This document shows, piece after piece, positions 20,873 through 33,635 of a stretch of 64,000 nt of DNA. The DNA comes from Pollenia angustigena (lineage: Eukaryota > Arthropoda > Insecta > Diptera > Polleniidae). A program made the translations under genes and the position numbers. Each line of letters opens with the position of its first letter. Position 1 is the stretch's first letter. The notes under the pieces are model-generated. The model had not been told where the DNA came from. It made no database searches and saw only the letters and a program-made list of their open reading frames with translations. The stretch lies in assembly GCA_930367215.1 (NCBI GenBank), contig OV884059.1:149914511-149978510 (forward strand). Direction: 5' to 3'.

Positions 20873-22275
20873 TTACCCTCTTGGTCTGTTCAGACAAAAA
20901 TTGTGTTTTGCTTGTTATATTTTTCAAATTTAACAAAAAATCAAAAAAACCAGGGACTTGAGTTCAATAAATGATATGTGATGAATCGAATGAAACTAAT
21001 TTGGATTCTTTATAAATGTGATATGAAATGCGGCTATAATATGATTCAGTTCAAACACATAAATCTGAACTGATATATTATTTGCCTTAATTGTCCTCCA
21101 AGCACTTTAACTTGTAGAACGCTAATAGATTCAATCAATAAAACACTTTAAATGCCTTAAAGTAATTGAACGTCTTTCTTTATTTTGGTTCTGTCTTATA
21201 TACTAAAATTTAATACGTTAATTAAAACTGAATACCACTATTGCACAATGCGGAAGTGACCCAATTAATCGTTTGCATAATTGCTGACTAACATTTCAAT
21301 GTATAAAATTATGATTCAAGTAACAGAATAAAATAATGCTATGTTAACAATTATAAACAAAAGTAAAAATTAAATTGTTTGGGATGATTGAACTTCAAGT
21401 AAACAAAATAAAATAATGATATGTCAACAATTATTTATAAACAAAAGGTAAAATAAAAGAAAAAATGAAATTATGTTATGTCAGCGATAAACTGAACTTA
21501 TGTAGTTCATTAACATAGTTAAAAATAAAATTAAAATTAAATGTATGTTGATGTGAATGTCAACAGATTCGATTGGAGCAAATTAGTGAGGTGAAATTCC
21601 ATTTTTAAGTAAAAGTCTATGAAATTATTCTTTTGATCTGGCCAGACCAAATTTTTTTTTTCCTTGCAATATCTTTCAAGTAGGACAAAATATAAAAAAA
21701 AAACAGAAACGGAATTCTATAAATGATCAGCCCAATTATGAATGAAAATTCCACGGGAGATTTTAATACATAATTGGGCTGGATATGTTCTGAATCGAAT
21801 GAATCAAGTTTGAATCAAATCAGAAAACTGCGGTCCATTATACGCTTAGTTCAAAGTTTTTGCGAAAAAGCGAAATTAAAGACTAACTACATTTTCGATG
21901 ACATGCATGTGGAATAAAAAAATGATACAATAAAATTATATAAAAAATTCGTATTATCTAAAGTAACAGCATTCGTCCAATAAAAAATATATTTAGACCA
22001 CATTTACATTATGTAATTAACGCCGCAACTTTCGCATGCAATTTTTTGTGTTTTAGCAAGAGGTGTAGGGTAGAAAACGGGGTTGAAAAAGTTGAAAAAA
22101 TGCTTGAAAAAAATGTAAATGTGAAAAGAGTTTCGTAGTAACTACTTTAAAAGAAAATAGCAAAAAAACTCGGCGTTAATTGCATTGTCTAAATGCGGTA
22201 TTATTTACTTTTTATTTAATTGGTTTTTTTAGCTGTTCTAATTGTGGTCTAGCCAGACCAAGAGGAGAATTAAGT
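20873..22275. repeat. composite repeat with CTCTTGGTCTGG ends
   Basis: CCCTCTTGGTCTGTTCAGAC at 20876 and GGTCTAGCCAGACCAAGAGG at about 22248 are inverted. A third related segment, GATCTGGCCAGACCAAATTT, starts near 21637 and is followed, as at 20890, by AATGATRTGTGATGAATCGA-like sequence. I infer partial tandem copies of one element with later insertions. An inverted AGCCCAATTATGAATG...CATAATTGGGCT pair sits at 21729-21779. Confidence 0.4.
21996..22200. mobile_element. PIF/Harbinger-type MITE (AATTAACGCCG family), TSD TTA
   Basis: TTA flanks both ends. The ends are GACCACATTTACATTATGTA and, inward from the right, TACCGCATTTAGACAATGCA, each followed by ATTAACGCCG. A second copy in opposite orientation is at 41430-41641. 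Confidence 0.75.
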
Positions 22276-23450
22276 GGTAAAAAGTTAAAGAGAAACACAG
22301 CAATGTCCAACATTCTTATTGGTTTTATTCCTTAATCTTAGAATTGATTCAAAATTGCTTTATATTTTCTTCTAATTGGCTTGTAACAAGTAGCAAAACA
22401 TCATACATATAACCCATGCAAATATCTATCAAGATAAATAAAGGCTTTGGTTATTTGTTATAAAAACTACAAAAATAGCTGCCTTCGTTTCTTTTCACCT
22501 CAATTCAAAGCAAATAACCATATAAAACAAAAGACTTAACAAACAAACTTGATAATAATAAATTGTTAAAGCGTAAAAAAATCCAATTTATTTGAAGCCT
22601 ATTTTAAGGCGACAAAAAAGTTGATGCATATGGATTTTAAAGCAAAAGTTTTAAAGTTATTTGTTAAAACCATATTAAATTTAGCTTTATTTTTTTCTTT
22701 TTAGCTTGAGATATTTCATTTAGCTTTAAGCTTTTTTTCAGCTTTTTTCAACGATGCATTAAGCTTTTCCTAGCCTTTTTTTAATTTCAATTTCGTGTTT
22801 ATTTATATTTTAAAATAAATAAAACAGTTTATCCGAATAAACTTAAGTGTGATTTAGTTAAAAGGGTAATAGTCTGGCAGCGCAGAAGAAATCGCTGTTG
22901 CAGATTTGATTTACATACATAACAGTGCTGCGAGGGGAAGAATACAAAAGTTACGCTATTTTCCAAAAAAATTAAGAATTTTTGTCAAAAGTTACACTTC
23001 GAAAAATTTCTTGAATAAACAGTAAATTTATGTGATTTATAAGAACAAACAACATACATATTTCTATTCCATATTTCAGTGATAATAGCAAGACCACAAA
23101 TCAATTGTTGAACAAAAGCAAAGCTTAGAGTAAGTTTTATGTCTACTTTTCGTTTATAGTCACTACAGTTTTTAGCCACTTTTGTGATATATTACAATGT
23201 ATCTGTTTTTTCTGCCGTAATCAGTAAATGTAATATAAAGGATTTACGTGATAGGCGATGGAAGCATATAATCAGGCATCAAGAGCAAAAGTAAATCGAA
23301 TTATGGGCGTTATAGTTACATTAGAAAAACGTTCTACGTTCTTTTTAATTTTCGAAGACTCAAACCATTAAAAGAACCAAGAATTAAATCGTTTATTTTT
23401 TTTATCATGAAAAAAATTAGTTTTTGGCTTAGGTATCAGAAAAAAATATC
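22276..23450. other. no gene recognised
   Basis: AT-rich DNA. The word GCAATGTCCA occurs near 22301 and recurs in the element at 23.5-24.5 kb. No credible coding frame. Confidence 0.4.
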
Positions 23451-23454
23451 TTGT

Positions 23455-24510
23455 TTGACCTTCTTATGAGTGTTGTTGTCGTGGTCGAAATATAGTCGTC
23501 TTTAAAAGTTGGTATTATGATTGACGCAAACGACATATGAGGGTTATAGATGCAAAGACTGCAATGTCCACTTTTTTCACAAACGTGACTAATAATACCT
23601 CTTAGGGCCATTATTATAACTTGGCGTTAGCTGTTATCCGACAGTTAACATACGCTTTTTGACAGATAACACATTATTATCTGTCAATTTAATCTTAACT
23701 TTAGCTAACTTCAAGTTGTAATAATGGCCCTTAGTTGTATTTAATGAATGCTTCCAATTAGTGAATATAACATTACCAGAAACACTTTTATCCCATAAAA
23801 AAGTATGTTCAAAAATGAAGAATTGATGCAAAAACGTCACTGTCCATTGGAGATAGTCGTTTTTGCAATGATCACAGTGTGTTAAGCTCTTTTTCTCTCA
23901 ACTGTTAGCGAAAATGCACGCTATTTTTTGTTATTCTGTTTCTTTTATGCAAAACAAAACTTAAAGAAATTAAAAAATCTTACAAATTATTTTTTTATGA
24001 AACAGTTAGTTTTATTGTTCATTTTACAACTTTCTCATTAGTCGTAATTATGGAGCTAAGTTGCTATGAATTTCCTCCAAATCAATCAAGAAAAAACTAA
24101 GCCTTTGTTAAGTTTAAGAAATTTATAACTACTGACTTGTTTAAGTACTTGCCCATGTAAAAAAGCAGCAATGTCCATTTGATTAGAGCAAACACAGCAA
24201 TCTCCAATTTTATTATTATAATTGCCAGCAAACCGCTTTATCGATTTGGTTAAAACTTGCGTCATATCTTCATCATATTCTTATTTAATGAATAGCTTGA
24301 TATACATTACATAAATATGAATATACTTTGAGCTAGAGGTTTTTACTATTTATTACGAAAACTATAAATGTGGACATTGCGGTCTTTGCATCTATACCCC
24401 TCATATGTATGTACGGCGCGCCGCGGCGAACATTTTACTTATGTGTTTTACATTGTCGTTGTCGTGATTTCGACTTTCAAATGGCTGCGACTTCGAACAC
24501 GACAACGACT
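23455..24510. mobile_element. inverted-repeat element with GCAATGTCCAC words
   Basis: The segment ACATATGAGGGTTATAGATG...GCAATGTCCAC at 23535-23574 is mirrored at 24369-24408. Further out, GTCGTGGTCGAAATA and GTCGTGATTTCGACT match more weakly. GCAATGTCCA / ACTGTCCATTGGAG words recur inside. A MITE is nested at 23605. Confidence 0.5.
23605..23730. mobile_element. PIF/Harbinger-type MITE (GGGCCATTATTA), 126 bp, TSD TTA
   Basis: The ends GGGCCATTATTATAACTTGG and GTTGTAATAATGGCCC are flanked by TTA. A copy of identical length in the other orientation lies at 41171-41296. Confidence 0.85.
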
Positions 24511-25823
24511 TCCGTCAACTATTTTTTGAAAATTTATGTTAGTAAAAATTTTAATAGTTAAGTTATGTTCATACCTATTAAATATTTGGCGTCCCTTGAT
24601 TAAATAAAAAAAAATATTTGCTTTTGCAAAACGTTAAGCTAGATCAAGCATCATTATACAGTTTCTTAATTACATTTTACAATTATCTTCTTACAAATAA
24701 AGTTAAGCAAATTCATAGAAATTGTTAAAAATAAAGCTAAAGTTTGATCAATTTACTGGTCAAGCTTTTTTTGGATTTTTTTCGTTTATTTATAAAATTA
24801 TTCTCAGCTATAATTACATAAGCAATACTTAATTTATGAAAAATATCGAAATAATTAAAAGTTACTACAAGAAGCTAAAAAAAAAAATTTAGCTTTATTT
24901 TTTGGCTTTAAATTTCCTTCTTTAGCTTTTTTTTAGCTCTATTTCAAACATGATTTAGCTTTGTATTTTTAAAAAATCTGGTCACACTGGTTAAAACACA
25001 TTTTCAAGATTTAAGGGAAATTTGCAATCTCCACCAATCAATTGCTTAAGAATCAAATTATAAATTGGTCATTGAACGCTATATTGGGATATTGGGGGCA
25101 TCTCCGATGTTTGAACGCTATTGCCAAATTGTATTTTATAGTTTACATTTATACTGCTTTGCGCGATGATTGCCGATCGATCCTATTTTTAAAATTTGAA
25201 AAAAAAATTTTTTTTCAGACAACAATATACAAATAACAATTATACGTTCTTTCTTAAAGATTTTGTAAACTTGCCCTGGTTATTACGCAGTTCAACAAAT
25301 TTTAGAAATTGTTTTTGTTTTAAATGTAATTTTCTATGCGAATGTTAACTTGTGACATCGTGGGATTGGCTGTAAAAGTAAACTCATAGATCTTTATGTA
25401 ACCAACAACAATCCCAGCTAACTAAATTTAATAATCTACAAACAAACTAATCATTTGAATGCAGTGTAGTTTTAAGCGTGGTATTTGATTTTTTCCGGAT
25501 TTCTCATTAAAACTTCAAGAATAAGAAAACTCATTTCGAAGTACATAATGTATGTGCTGGAAATATTTTGATATAATTTCTTAGCACAGCCACAAATAAA
25601 GTTCTAAGCATCCTAACACCATTTAAAAGTTGTTTTAAATAATTCGGGTTTTTGTTTTACAAACCCTGGTTACAATGGCTACGGAAGAATATTCGCCATA
25701 ATTAATTCCGTCAAAACTTAAGTGACTTTTATTTACGTAGCTTTTCGAACTCTTTCAACTATGTCTAAAGTTTTTCTTTGGCTCTCCTTAAAAATTATTT
25801 CTTAAAATTCATACATAATTTAA
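24511..25823. other. no gene recognised
   Basis: AT-rich DNA. A fragment of the CTGCCTGTT MITE interior (TTTTGTTTTAAATGTAATTTTC, TATGCGAATGTTAAC) lies near 25312-25352. Confidence 0.4.
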
Positions 25824-25922
25824 CTGCCTGTTCAACGCTTTGTTCGCTTAACTTACATGGAAAACAAAAGCAAATTATATTTTGTTTTAGTTTTACACGT
25901 AAGTTAAGCGAACGAAGTCTTA
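25824..25922. mobile_element. truncated CTGCCTGTT-family MITE
   Basis: It starts CTGCCTGTTCAACG and contains mirrored CGCTTAACTTACATG / CGTAAGTTAAGCGAACG, but the right terminus is missing. Confidence 0.55.
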
Positions 25923-26396
25923 TGGCCATTTTCTCAATGCATCGACAAACCGTCTGTTACTTAATGTCAACATAAATTTATTAGACCGATAAACTGTCCG
26001 TTAACGATTTTGGGTTTCTCAATATACCGACAAAAAACATTGTTTAAAGTTGGCAACACCTCTCAAAATACATATAAAAGTTGGGAGTCGGCTGATTGAG
26101 TTTATCTGTACGACAAATAAGCGGCAAATAAATAATTGGGAGATGAGTGCCGGTTGGCTTTGCGACAGAATAAAAGCAAATGAGACATTGAGAAAACCAA
26201 ATTTCTTTAATGTGCAGTTTTTCGTTGGAAAAAAAGATAATCGCGTAATGAGAAAACGGCCATTAATCTATGAACAGGACATAACACGTTTGTAATCTAT
26301 TTCCTTAAAAATTGTCTTTAATAAGTACCATCCCTAAAAATAAAACTGTTTATTAAATTCTATAACTGAGACGTGGAATTTAATGCAAATGCATGT
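25923..26396. other. repeat fragments, including a mariner-relic tail at 26193-26262
   Basis: The tail GAAAACCAAATTTCTTTAAT...GATAATCGCGTAATGAG matches the tails at 2693 and 4004. Upstream, ATGGCCATTTTCTCAATGCA and GTTTCTCAATATACCGAC are inverted relatives. The 81-codon frame crossing it is made of repeat sequence. Confidence 0.45.
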
Positions 26397-26790
26397 TTTT
26401 CCTCGAGGGTTTAAATATTAGGTGAATAAGTATTTATCTGAATTTAAATTTTTGCTTCAAAGTGCCATCGATTTGTTAACGCCTTCTTTTACCCACTTAC
26501 AACTACCCTACCCACTATTTATTATTGGTGATTTGGCTAAGTTATGATATCGTTGCAAATAAAACTTGAGTGTTTGTAATTCTCATTCGCTTTACAGAGT
26601 TAATGGTATAATATATTTAGCTTTTCCAAGGGCTTTGGGCAAAGGTTTCCTGGTGATCTGGCCTAAGCTACCAGTCAAATGCACTTTAGTGTAATTATCA
26701 ATGAATATTGGTAATTTAGCACACATAATTAATGATTAGAAAGTTTTTGTATCCCCGAAAATAACTTTGATGTTAAGGGATATTTTATCA
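26397..26790. repeat. repeat family with GATCTGGCCTAAGC, copy 1
   Basis: It contains TTACCCACTTACAACTACCC, TCCTGGTGATCTGGCCTAAG, CAAATGCACTTTAGTG and a TTTGTATCCCCGAAAATAAC end. Better copies are at 33165-33600 and 42100-42510. Confidence 0.5.
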
Positions 26791-27129
26791 TAAATACATT
26801 TTAATAATATTTATAAATGCGGAATTTTGCTGAAACAAGCATATTTTTGCATATATTTTGTTTTCATTTAAATGATTTTTGGTGTTGTCAAAATCAAACA
26901 ATTGAAGTTCTCAAACAAAAATTGTATAACTTGGGTAAGGAGTATAATAAGAATACGCTGTATATGGGCATTACCATTTTGACGTGTCATAATATTTCTA
27001 CCACAAAATGTAAAAAAAATATGAAATAAATTTGCTTGTAAAAAATTTATTTTAACAAAGCATGAATAAAAACGTGTAAATATTTATTATATTTCTAAAC
27101 AAATATGTTAGGTTCAAATCTTTTTATAC
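26791..27129. other. no gene recognised
   Basis: AT-rich. A 70-codon frame has no recognisable features. Confidence 0.4.
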
Positions 27130-27346
27130 ATAGGGAAAAGGTGCCTGACCCACTCTAGCACAGCATTCTGCTCTAGCTTTTTATACCTACACTACTGTAT
27201 TTGAAGAGGATGTTATGTGTTTGTTCAAATGTGTGTAACACATTTAAATATAGGTTCTGGACCCACTTTTTAGTATACCGATTGTTTCAGAATCCATCTA
27301 ACGAAGTCCGTCCTTCTATCAGACTGGCTGGTTGTCTGTCCAAGAT
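27130..27346 (-). mobile_element. HINE/DINE-1-type element, truncated
   Basis: Read on the minus strand it has GGACAGACAACCAGCCAGTC, GGACGGACTTCGTTAGATGG, GGTATACTAAAAAGTGGGTCC and a final GTGTAGGTATAAAAAGC. It is cut at about 27347 by the ACACAGAAAAAA element. Confidence 0.75.
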
Positions 27347-28066
27347 AACACAGAAAAAATTATTTTTCCAATTCAACCAAAAAATTCGCATATTCAAACA
27401 ATTTATTTGCATTTTGTTTATTGAAAAAAAACACCGATTTTTTCAAACAAATAATTTAACTGAATCAAACAAAAAGTTTACTGAAATTCATATGTATAAA
27501 TTTCAAACAAATAATTCTGCTGAATCAAACAAAAAAGTTTTTGCACAAGCAATGAGCGCACACAAGCAACCACTGTTGGAGAAGATGAAGCAGAGCAGAG
27601 CGGCCGGCTGGCTTTGAGACACATTTTTTGTTGGAATAATTTTTGAACGAACTCTTATTTATACACACAATGTTTTTCTTCATCACTCACTGTTGCTGCA
27701 CATCCTTTCCTTTGCTAATGAAGAAGAAATGTAACCAAAAACGGCGGCAGACAGACTCGATATGTTTTTCGTCATCATTCTATTTTTGTATTTGATATAT
27801 TTAAGTAAACAGTTTAAAAAAATTTAATACGGGATTTTGTTTTTTTTACCATTTTTCTTATAATGTTGTTGTTGTTTCTGTTGTTTAAAAAATAGTGAAA
27901 CGTTTTTTACCTGCTATTGTTTTTGTTGTTTTTTTTTACTACAAACCTCGTCACGCTATTTTATAATTTTTCTTATTGCTGTAGGTGTTTAAAGCGTCCA
28001 AAAACAGACTGCATGTGTTTTTTATTGTAGTTCTTATATTTCACATAAAGAAGTGTTGCTTAAGCC
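27347..28066 (-). mobile_element. truncated copy of the TTGTTTGA-word TIR element
   Basis: It begins ACACAGAAAAAATTATTTTT and is the reverse complement of about 59690-60453: TTCAAACAAATAA arrays, the GATATGTTTTTCGTCATCAT core (27758-27780), and AAAAACAGACTGCATGTG. It stops near 28066, before the part corresponding to the left end of the full copy at 59437. Confidence 0.7.
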
Positions 28067-28390
28067 TAGATTACACTATCTCACAAGTCTTACGTATTCC
28101 ATAATACTTTGTGAGATAGAAATCTAATGAGTTTTGATGCGACTGTCAAAAAATCTAATGTAACATGACAGTTTGTGTTCACACCATCACACAAAGTATA
28201 AACACTCACGCATGAAAAAAAATGTAACCCTGATCCAATGAAAAGTATTATTGTTTAGATATTTTTCAAAAAACGATGAAGTCGTATGGGATGTCAAACA
28301 TTTTTCATAATACTTGTCATTTTCGTGACACATTGCATTCACACTATCACACTTTGTCATATTATTTGAGTTTTTGACATGTATTAATAC
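28067..28390. repeat. unclassified repeat with CACACTATCACAC words
   Basis: TTCACACCATCACAC (28170), TTCACACTATCACAC (28330), ATTACACTATCTCACAAG (28073) and TTTGTGAGATAG (28109) suggest a small inverted-repeat element. No coding support. Confidence 0.35.
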
Positions 28391-28560
28391 AAAATTTTCC
28401 AGTTTCCAGCACAATTTCCTCAAGTAAAACAGCTAAGATATGCTATAAAACCATTCTTTTTAAAAATATGGACTTTTTTTATAAAAATAAAAGACGATGA
28501 TTATCAACATTTTATTTTTTCATCCTGGTGGATCGTTCTGGGGAAATGCCCATATCTTCT
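28391..28560. repeat. dispersed ~170-bp repeat, copy 1
   Basis: CCAGTTTCCAGCACAATTTC, GATATGCTATAAAACCATTC and CATCCTGGTGGATCGTTCTG are repeated at 51862-52033. Confidence 0.7.
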
Positions 28561-28762
28561 TTACCTTAAACGGCACCACAGTATTCATCGATTTGATTTA
28601 TTTTTCATTGAATCTAATGTTGAATAGGATGGTTCTGTTTCTATCGTCTCAATTATATTTTGGTTCGTCTTCACTTAATACACAAAACATGAAAATGTCA
28701 TAACTTAGTTAAAGACTTGCCAGCCATAAATTTTTATTTCAAGGATTGTTTTTTTTTTTTGC

Positions 28763-29235
28763 TTAATAAATCAAGCCCGACTATATGATACCCTACACTA
28801 CAGTGCACCGAGAGTGCACCCTATTCGGGACCCATGTAGAATCATGCTTATGTGTCCATATAAATAAAGAGCTATCTATGTTTAAAATTTCATTAAAATC
28901 GGTTAGAAAGTTTCTGAAAGGCAGATATTGCCCCCTTACTCCCCTTGTGATGAGGCAGAAATTGCACCTACATATCTCCCCTCGTGGACCTTCGATTCGG
29001 TACATTTTCAATAGGCAAATATGATCAAATTATCTCCAAAATTGCGACCTGTATTTTGCGCACAAGTTTACATGGACAGCCAAGCCAGCCAGCATCGTTA
29101 GATCGACTCCAGAAGTGATTCTGAGTCGACCGGTGTACTTTAAGGTGGGTCCAGGACCCATATTTTAAGGTGTTATACACATCAGCACAAATGCATAATA
29201 CTACCCTCTCCACTATTGTGATGTGGGTATAAAAA
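28763..29235 (+). mobile_element. HINE/DINE-1-type interspersed element
   Basis: It has TCAAGCCCGACTATATGATA, CCCTACACTACAGTG, TTTGCGCACAAGTTTACATG, GCATCGTTAGATCGACTC, GATTCTGAGTCGACCGGTG and ends ATGTGGGTATAAAAATAAG. Nearly full length. The three open frames here are repeat sequence. Confidence 0.8.
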
Positions 29236-31736
29236 TAAGAAAAAATCCCCAAACTTGAAATAAAAGCCCTTAATCAAATTTTGTATCCCCGTTTTTAAAA
29301 TAAAATTGGGAGATAAATCCCCTCCCTAATCTGACATCACTAGCGACTAAGGCAATCATTGTTAATGCTGTTTATACAGCATTAAGGCTTTATAGTTAAA
29401 AGCCAAAAAATAAAAACAAAACAAACATTATGTAACATGATCATTATGTGCCGGTGGGTATGTTCACAAATTCACATAAAGTTAAAACATACCTACTACA
29501 ATATATGTCAATCAACGAATATCTCCAGCAAAACATATTGCAATAAGAAACCATGTTAAAACACACACAATAATGATACTGTGGCAAATGAGTTTAGAAA
29601 TAAATAGTAAGAGTAATAATGATAAATAAGCTTTAATAAAATTTAAATTTTAAAGTTTTAACAAAACTGAACAAAGAAATAAGAAAAACACAAACAAACG
29701 GCTTAGCCATTATTTGATAATATGTATTACATTATTTTGCAATAGGTGAGTGAATGAATTAATGAATGAGTAACCAAGCAACCAGCCAGCTTGTCAGTCG
29801 AACAACCAACCAACTAAACAAACATCGTTGCCACTGAAACATTTTCTACCTGACCAAACATGTCAATAAAATCTATCAAAATCCCTACCAATTTAATAAT
29901 TTTTTTATTGCATCGTATCAACGTACATAGTATCGTACGACGTAGATACTTTGTATAAAATTACTCAAAATGAGTAAGAATAAGAAGTTAAACTTGAATA
30001 CAAATATGGCAAACGAGAACTTTCTGACTGGAATTCTTTATTAAGATTATTTATTACTAGGTACTCAAATATATGACAAAAATAAAAAATAACTTTATCG
30101 GAATATTTTCTGCACGTTCTGCGATATCAACGCATCCCATTCATCCATAATTCTAACAATAACTCCCTCTCAAGAAAGTCATCTTGTATAAGAAACACAG
30201 AGTGGTACAGAACAGTATTTCTGAAATTATTTTGGATCAGCTATTCTTAAACCCTAAAAGGTTACTCTTCATTTAAGTACATCAAGGTAACTCTTCGTTG
30301 AATCGACGAACTTAAAAAAAAATCAAGCGGAACAATTTTAAAGTACAAAACTCAACAACAATTTTTTTAGCTAAGCATTTTATTAAAAAATAAAATAAAA
30401 CATAAAAAATAAAAGTTCTTCTTCTCTCTCAAAATTTGATACGAATTTGAAATTTTTTTTTGTGTTTTCAAACTTGTTTAAAGCTTTCATCGTCAGCTAA
30501 CGTTGTTGAAAAAAGCGTTATTTAAATACACATAAAAAAGTTATATGATAAAATATGAGCTTTGTCGATTCAATGAACAGTTACCATCCAGGGTTAAGGA
30601 CGATACATATAAAGACCAAAAAACTCAATATTTTTGGCAACAATTTACATGCGTTAATTGAAAAACAGGTTTTAAGCTCACAAACATAACCAGCCATGAC
30701 GTTAGTTGCGTTTGTTGGCAATCTGAAAAATTTTTTTTAGGAATATTGTTTGTTATTAAAAAAGTTTTTAAAGGAAGAAAAATTTAAACGGCGCCTGACT
30801 TACTTAGCTTGAATAATGTGACAAACCTATTCTTAATAGAACTAACACCGTCGAAGTAACGTACAAATAAGAATTTAATTGAACCGCCATATTTGTATGG
30901 TTGAAATTCTAAAATTTGGCTGCTGCAGTGCCTAGGGGTCAAATATATGACCAACTCCACTTTATTTTTCATCTACTATGCGATTAGTGAAACCGACCAA
31001 AATAAGGTTAAGCCTGCCATTTGACCAAATTTGGACGGAAAACACCAACAACGGCAACGCTATAACCAGACCAAACAACCAACCGACCAACCCATTACCT
31101 CAGGCTAGATAATCAATGCAACCTTTAAAAAAGAAAAGACAAAACAAAAAAAAACTTTAGCCGCTATAATGTGTGTTGATAGCAATAAATAACACTACGT
31201 CCCATTATTTTTTTGTGACTGTGGCACAACTTAACCAATATTTTACTGCACATGCGTACCTATCGAACATGTTTTCACTATCATTTCAGATGCAACATGC
31301 TGTTAAAAGCAAAAAATATGAATGCCAACCACACTTAAGAAAACCTTCAAAATGTTTAAAAGCTTTTACTTTCAATCATACCAGTTGGATGCTAAGCTTT
31401 CGGTTTCGCTTTGAGTTACGTATTAGTTAATACTATTTAAGTGGGAAGAATTTAATGGTTTTAGTACTTTAGTTAAATAATAGTACCTATTTTAATTAAT
31501 TGCATTGCAAACAATAATTTTTAATGTTATACTTATTGTCTTGAGAACTTGCACGCAAAGAAAAAACTGTGGTAAACTTAATAATAATAACTAAATAATT
31601 TATATTTTCATATATGTTATGGTTACTGCAACAATAAATTTGTAAACGGCAACCAAAATAATGATTTAATCACCACAACCGTATTATGTTTGCCCACAGT
31701 TTCATAATCAATATATGTTTGGCAGAAATAATTCTA
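29236..31736. other. 2.5 kb without a recognised gene
   Basis: AT-rich DNA. Nothing matches a gene, and no repeat with clear ends was noted. Confidence 0.4.
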
Positions 31737-31960
31737 TGCTTGCTTCAACAACCATAGGCTTAGTCCTTGCGATTAAAAGAACCCATAAGCTTAATTTCAT
31801 AAAATTATCTCCCAAAGTGCGCACAAGGTTTACATAGACGGCCAGCCAGCCGAACGGACGGACGTCAGTATACAAAAAGGTTGGTCAAGGAGCGATAGTT
31901 TTAGGTGTTACAAACATCAGCATATGTCGGTTATACATTACATCCCACTAGGGGCGACTC
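31737..31960 (+). mobile_element. HINE/DINE-1-type element, partial
   Basis: It contains AGTGCGCACAAGGTTTACAT, GACGGCCAGCCAGCCGAACG, GACGGACGTCAGTATAC and TTTTAGGTGTTACAAACATC. The GATCGACTCAG segment has been deleted. Confidence 0.65.
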
Positions 31961-32974
31961 CTGGCCATTTATGAGACTTTTTCTTCAATATATTTCTAGT
32001 CTAAATAAACGGTTAGCACCATTGGATTCAGCGTATCCGAATTATGTTAAAACGCCATGTGTCCGGCTTGTCTGTTTTTATTTCAACTAGCACAGTGTAA
32101 TTAACAACGGTCAAAAAGTGAGGTGGATTGGAGAAGTAGGCGTGGCACCTCTAATACAAGGCAATATAGTTTTTTTTTATTTCTGAACAACGGTAACAGT
32201 AAAATAATCCAAAATTTATACAAATAGCTTGGTTATCAACACACAACATCTGCCAAAAGTTAGGTTGGATTGGAGACATGGGCGAAGCACTTTTAAACCA
32301 TTTACACACTGTGCCAATTTGGGAACACTTAATTTTTTGCGGCTTACGACAAAGTTTTTGATGTTATTCAATATATGTTTGCCTTATTTCAGAAATTTCT
32401 ATAGCATAAAAAAAAATTTTTTTTTTTTTTAATTTTCACACTTAAGTTACCGTTGTGCCAATTTGGGTACACCTCTTTAATTACCAAAAAAAGAAAAAAA
32501 AATTTTTTTGGTTTTTTGGTTATTTGTTTATATGTAATCAATTTAATAATAAAATAAACAATATTTTATTTTTTGTCCCGTAGTTTTTGTTTGGGCTTAA
32601 GTATAAGGACATTATAGATTTCTGTACACCTGGGGAACGGTAACAGTAAAAGTATCTAAGTTTGGTACAAATAGCTTTGTTATAACGACACGAGATTTGC
32701 ATTTAAAATGTTTTATTTCAATAACGGTAGCGTAGCGTACTAGGTTAAGCAAACTAAAAGCTGTGGTTCAAAAACGTATAGTTTTAAACTTTGTATATAT
32801 TCAGTGTTGCCGTCAAAAAAATTGAATAGTCTTATGTATATCATTTATCATTTTAAATGTTTTAAAAACAAGTTTCTTGATAGTGCTGGGCCTAAACTAA
32901 GTTGGGAACCATTCCAAAATATGCCAAGAAATATTTTGAGGGATGTAAAAATATCAAAGTAATTTTTGGGAATA
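31961..32974. repeat. unclassified decayed repeat with AACGGTAACAGTAAAA words
   Basis: AACGGTAACAGTAAAATAAT...TTATACAAATAGCTTGGTTA (32191-32240) recurs as AACGGTAACAGTAAAAGTAT...TTGGTACAAATAGCTTTGTT (32637-32680). GTGCCAATTTGGG(A/T)ACAC recurs at 32312 and 32455. Probably partial tandem copies of one old element. Confidence 0.4.
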
Positions 32975-33600
32975 CAAAATTTTAATTCAAAAGATCCTGT
33001 TATTCGTGCTTAATTCCCAATTTTTATTCTTGATAAAAACTCTGAAATTTATTGTTGATGGGAAAAGCTATTCCTATGCGCATTTCACTGGTTGCTTAAG
33101 CACGAATAGCAGGATCTTTTGAATTAAAATTTTGTATTCCCAAAAATTACTTTGATAATAAACAGGCAAGTGCACGGCTTAAAAAAACTGAAACTGGCAA
33201 AATGTTTTATTCTTTAAAGCAGGTAGTTTTTGTTTTTATTTTGTTTTTTCTTAACCTACTTACAACTACAATTAATGTTGGAAGAATTTCAACCAATTGT
33301 AGTGGGGAATGTAAGAAAAGATAAACTCACTGTTTGTTGTTGATGTTTTTGTTTAAACTTTGATATTGTTACAAGTAGCACTGTTGCATTTAATTCTTAA
33401 ACGCTTAACAGTTTTATTTGGTTTTTTATCTTTAGTTTTTCTAAAATCTTTGGATGAAGTTTCCTGACGATCTGGCCTAAGCAACAAGTGAAATGCGCAT
33501 AGGATTAGCTTATCCCATCAACAATAAATTTCAGTGTTTTTATCAAGAATAAAAATTGGGAATTAAGCACGAATAACAGGATCTTTTGGATGTAAAAATA
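32975..33600. repeat. GATCTGGCCTAAGC repeat family, copy 2, with inverted end piece
   Basis: A left piece reads ACAAAATTTTAATTCAAAAG...TTCGTGCTTAATTCCCAATT and is mirrored by GAATAGCAGGATCTTTTGAA at 33102. The long copy follows from 33165: AACCTACTTACAACTAC, AACCAATTGTAGTGGGGAATG, TTCCTGACGATCTGGCC, AATGCGCATAGGATTAGC, and GGGAATTAAGCACGAATAAC near 33567. Confidence 0.65.
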
Positions 33601-33635
33601 TTTTTATATGTTGCGGAATTAACAATTTTTCAACG

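Noticed and set aside
26050..26295. 81-codon frame starting MATPLKIHIKV
   Set aside because: Its second half is the mariner-relic tail repeat; no protein family recognised.
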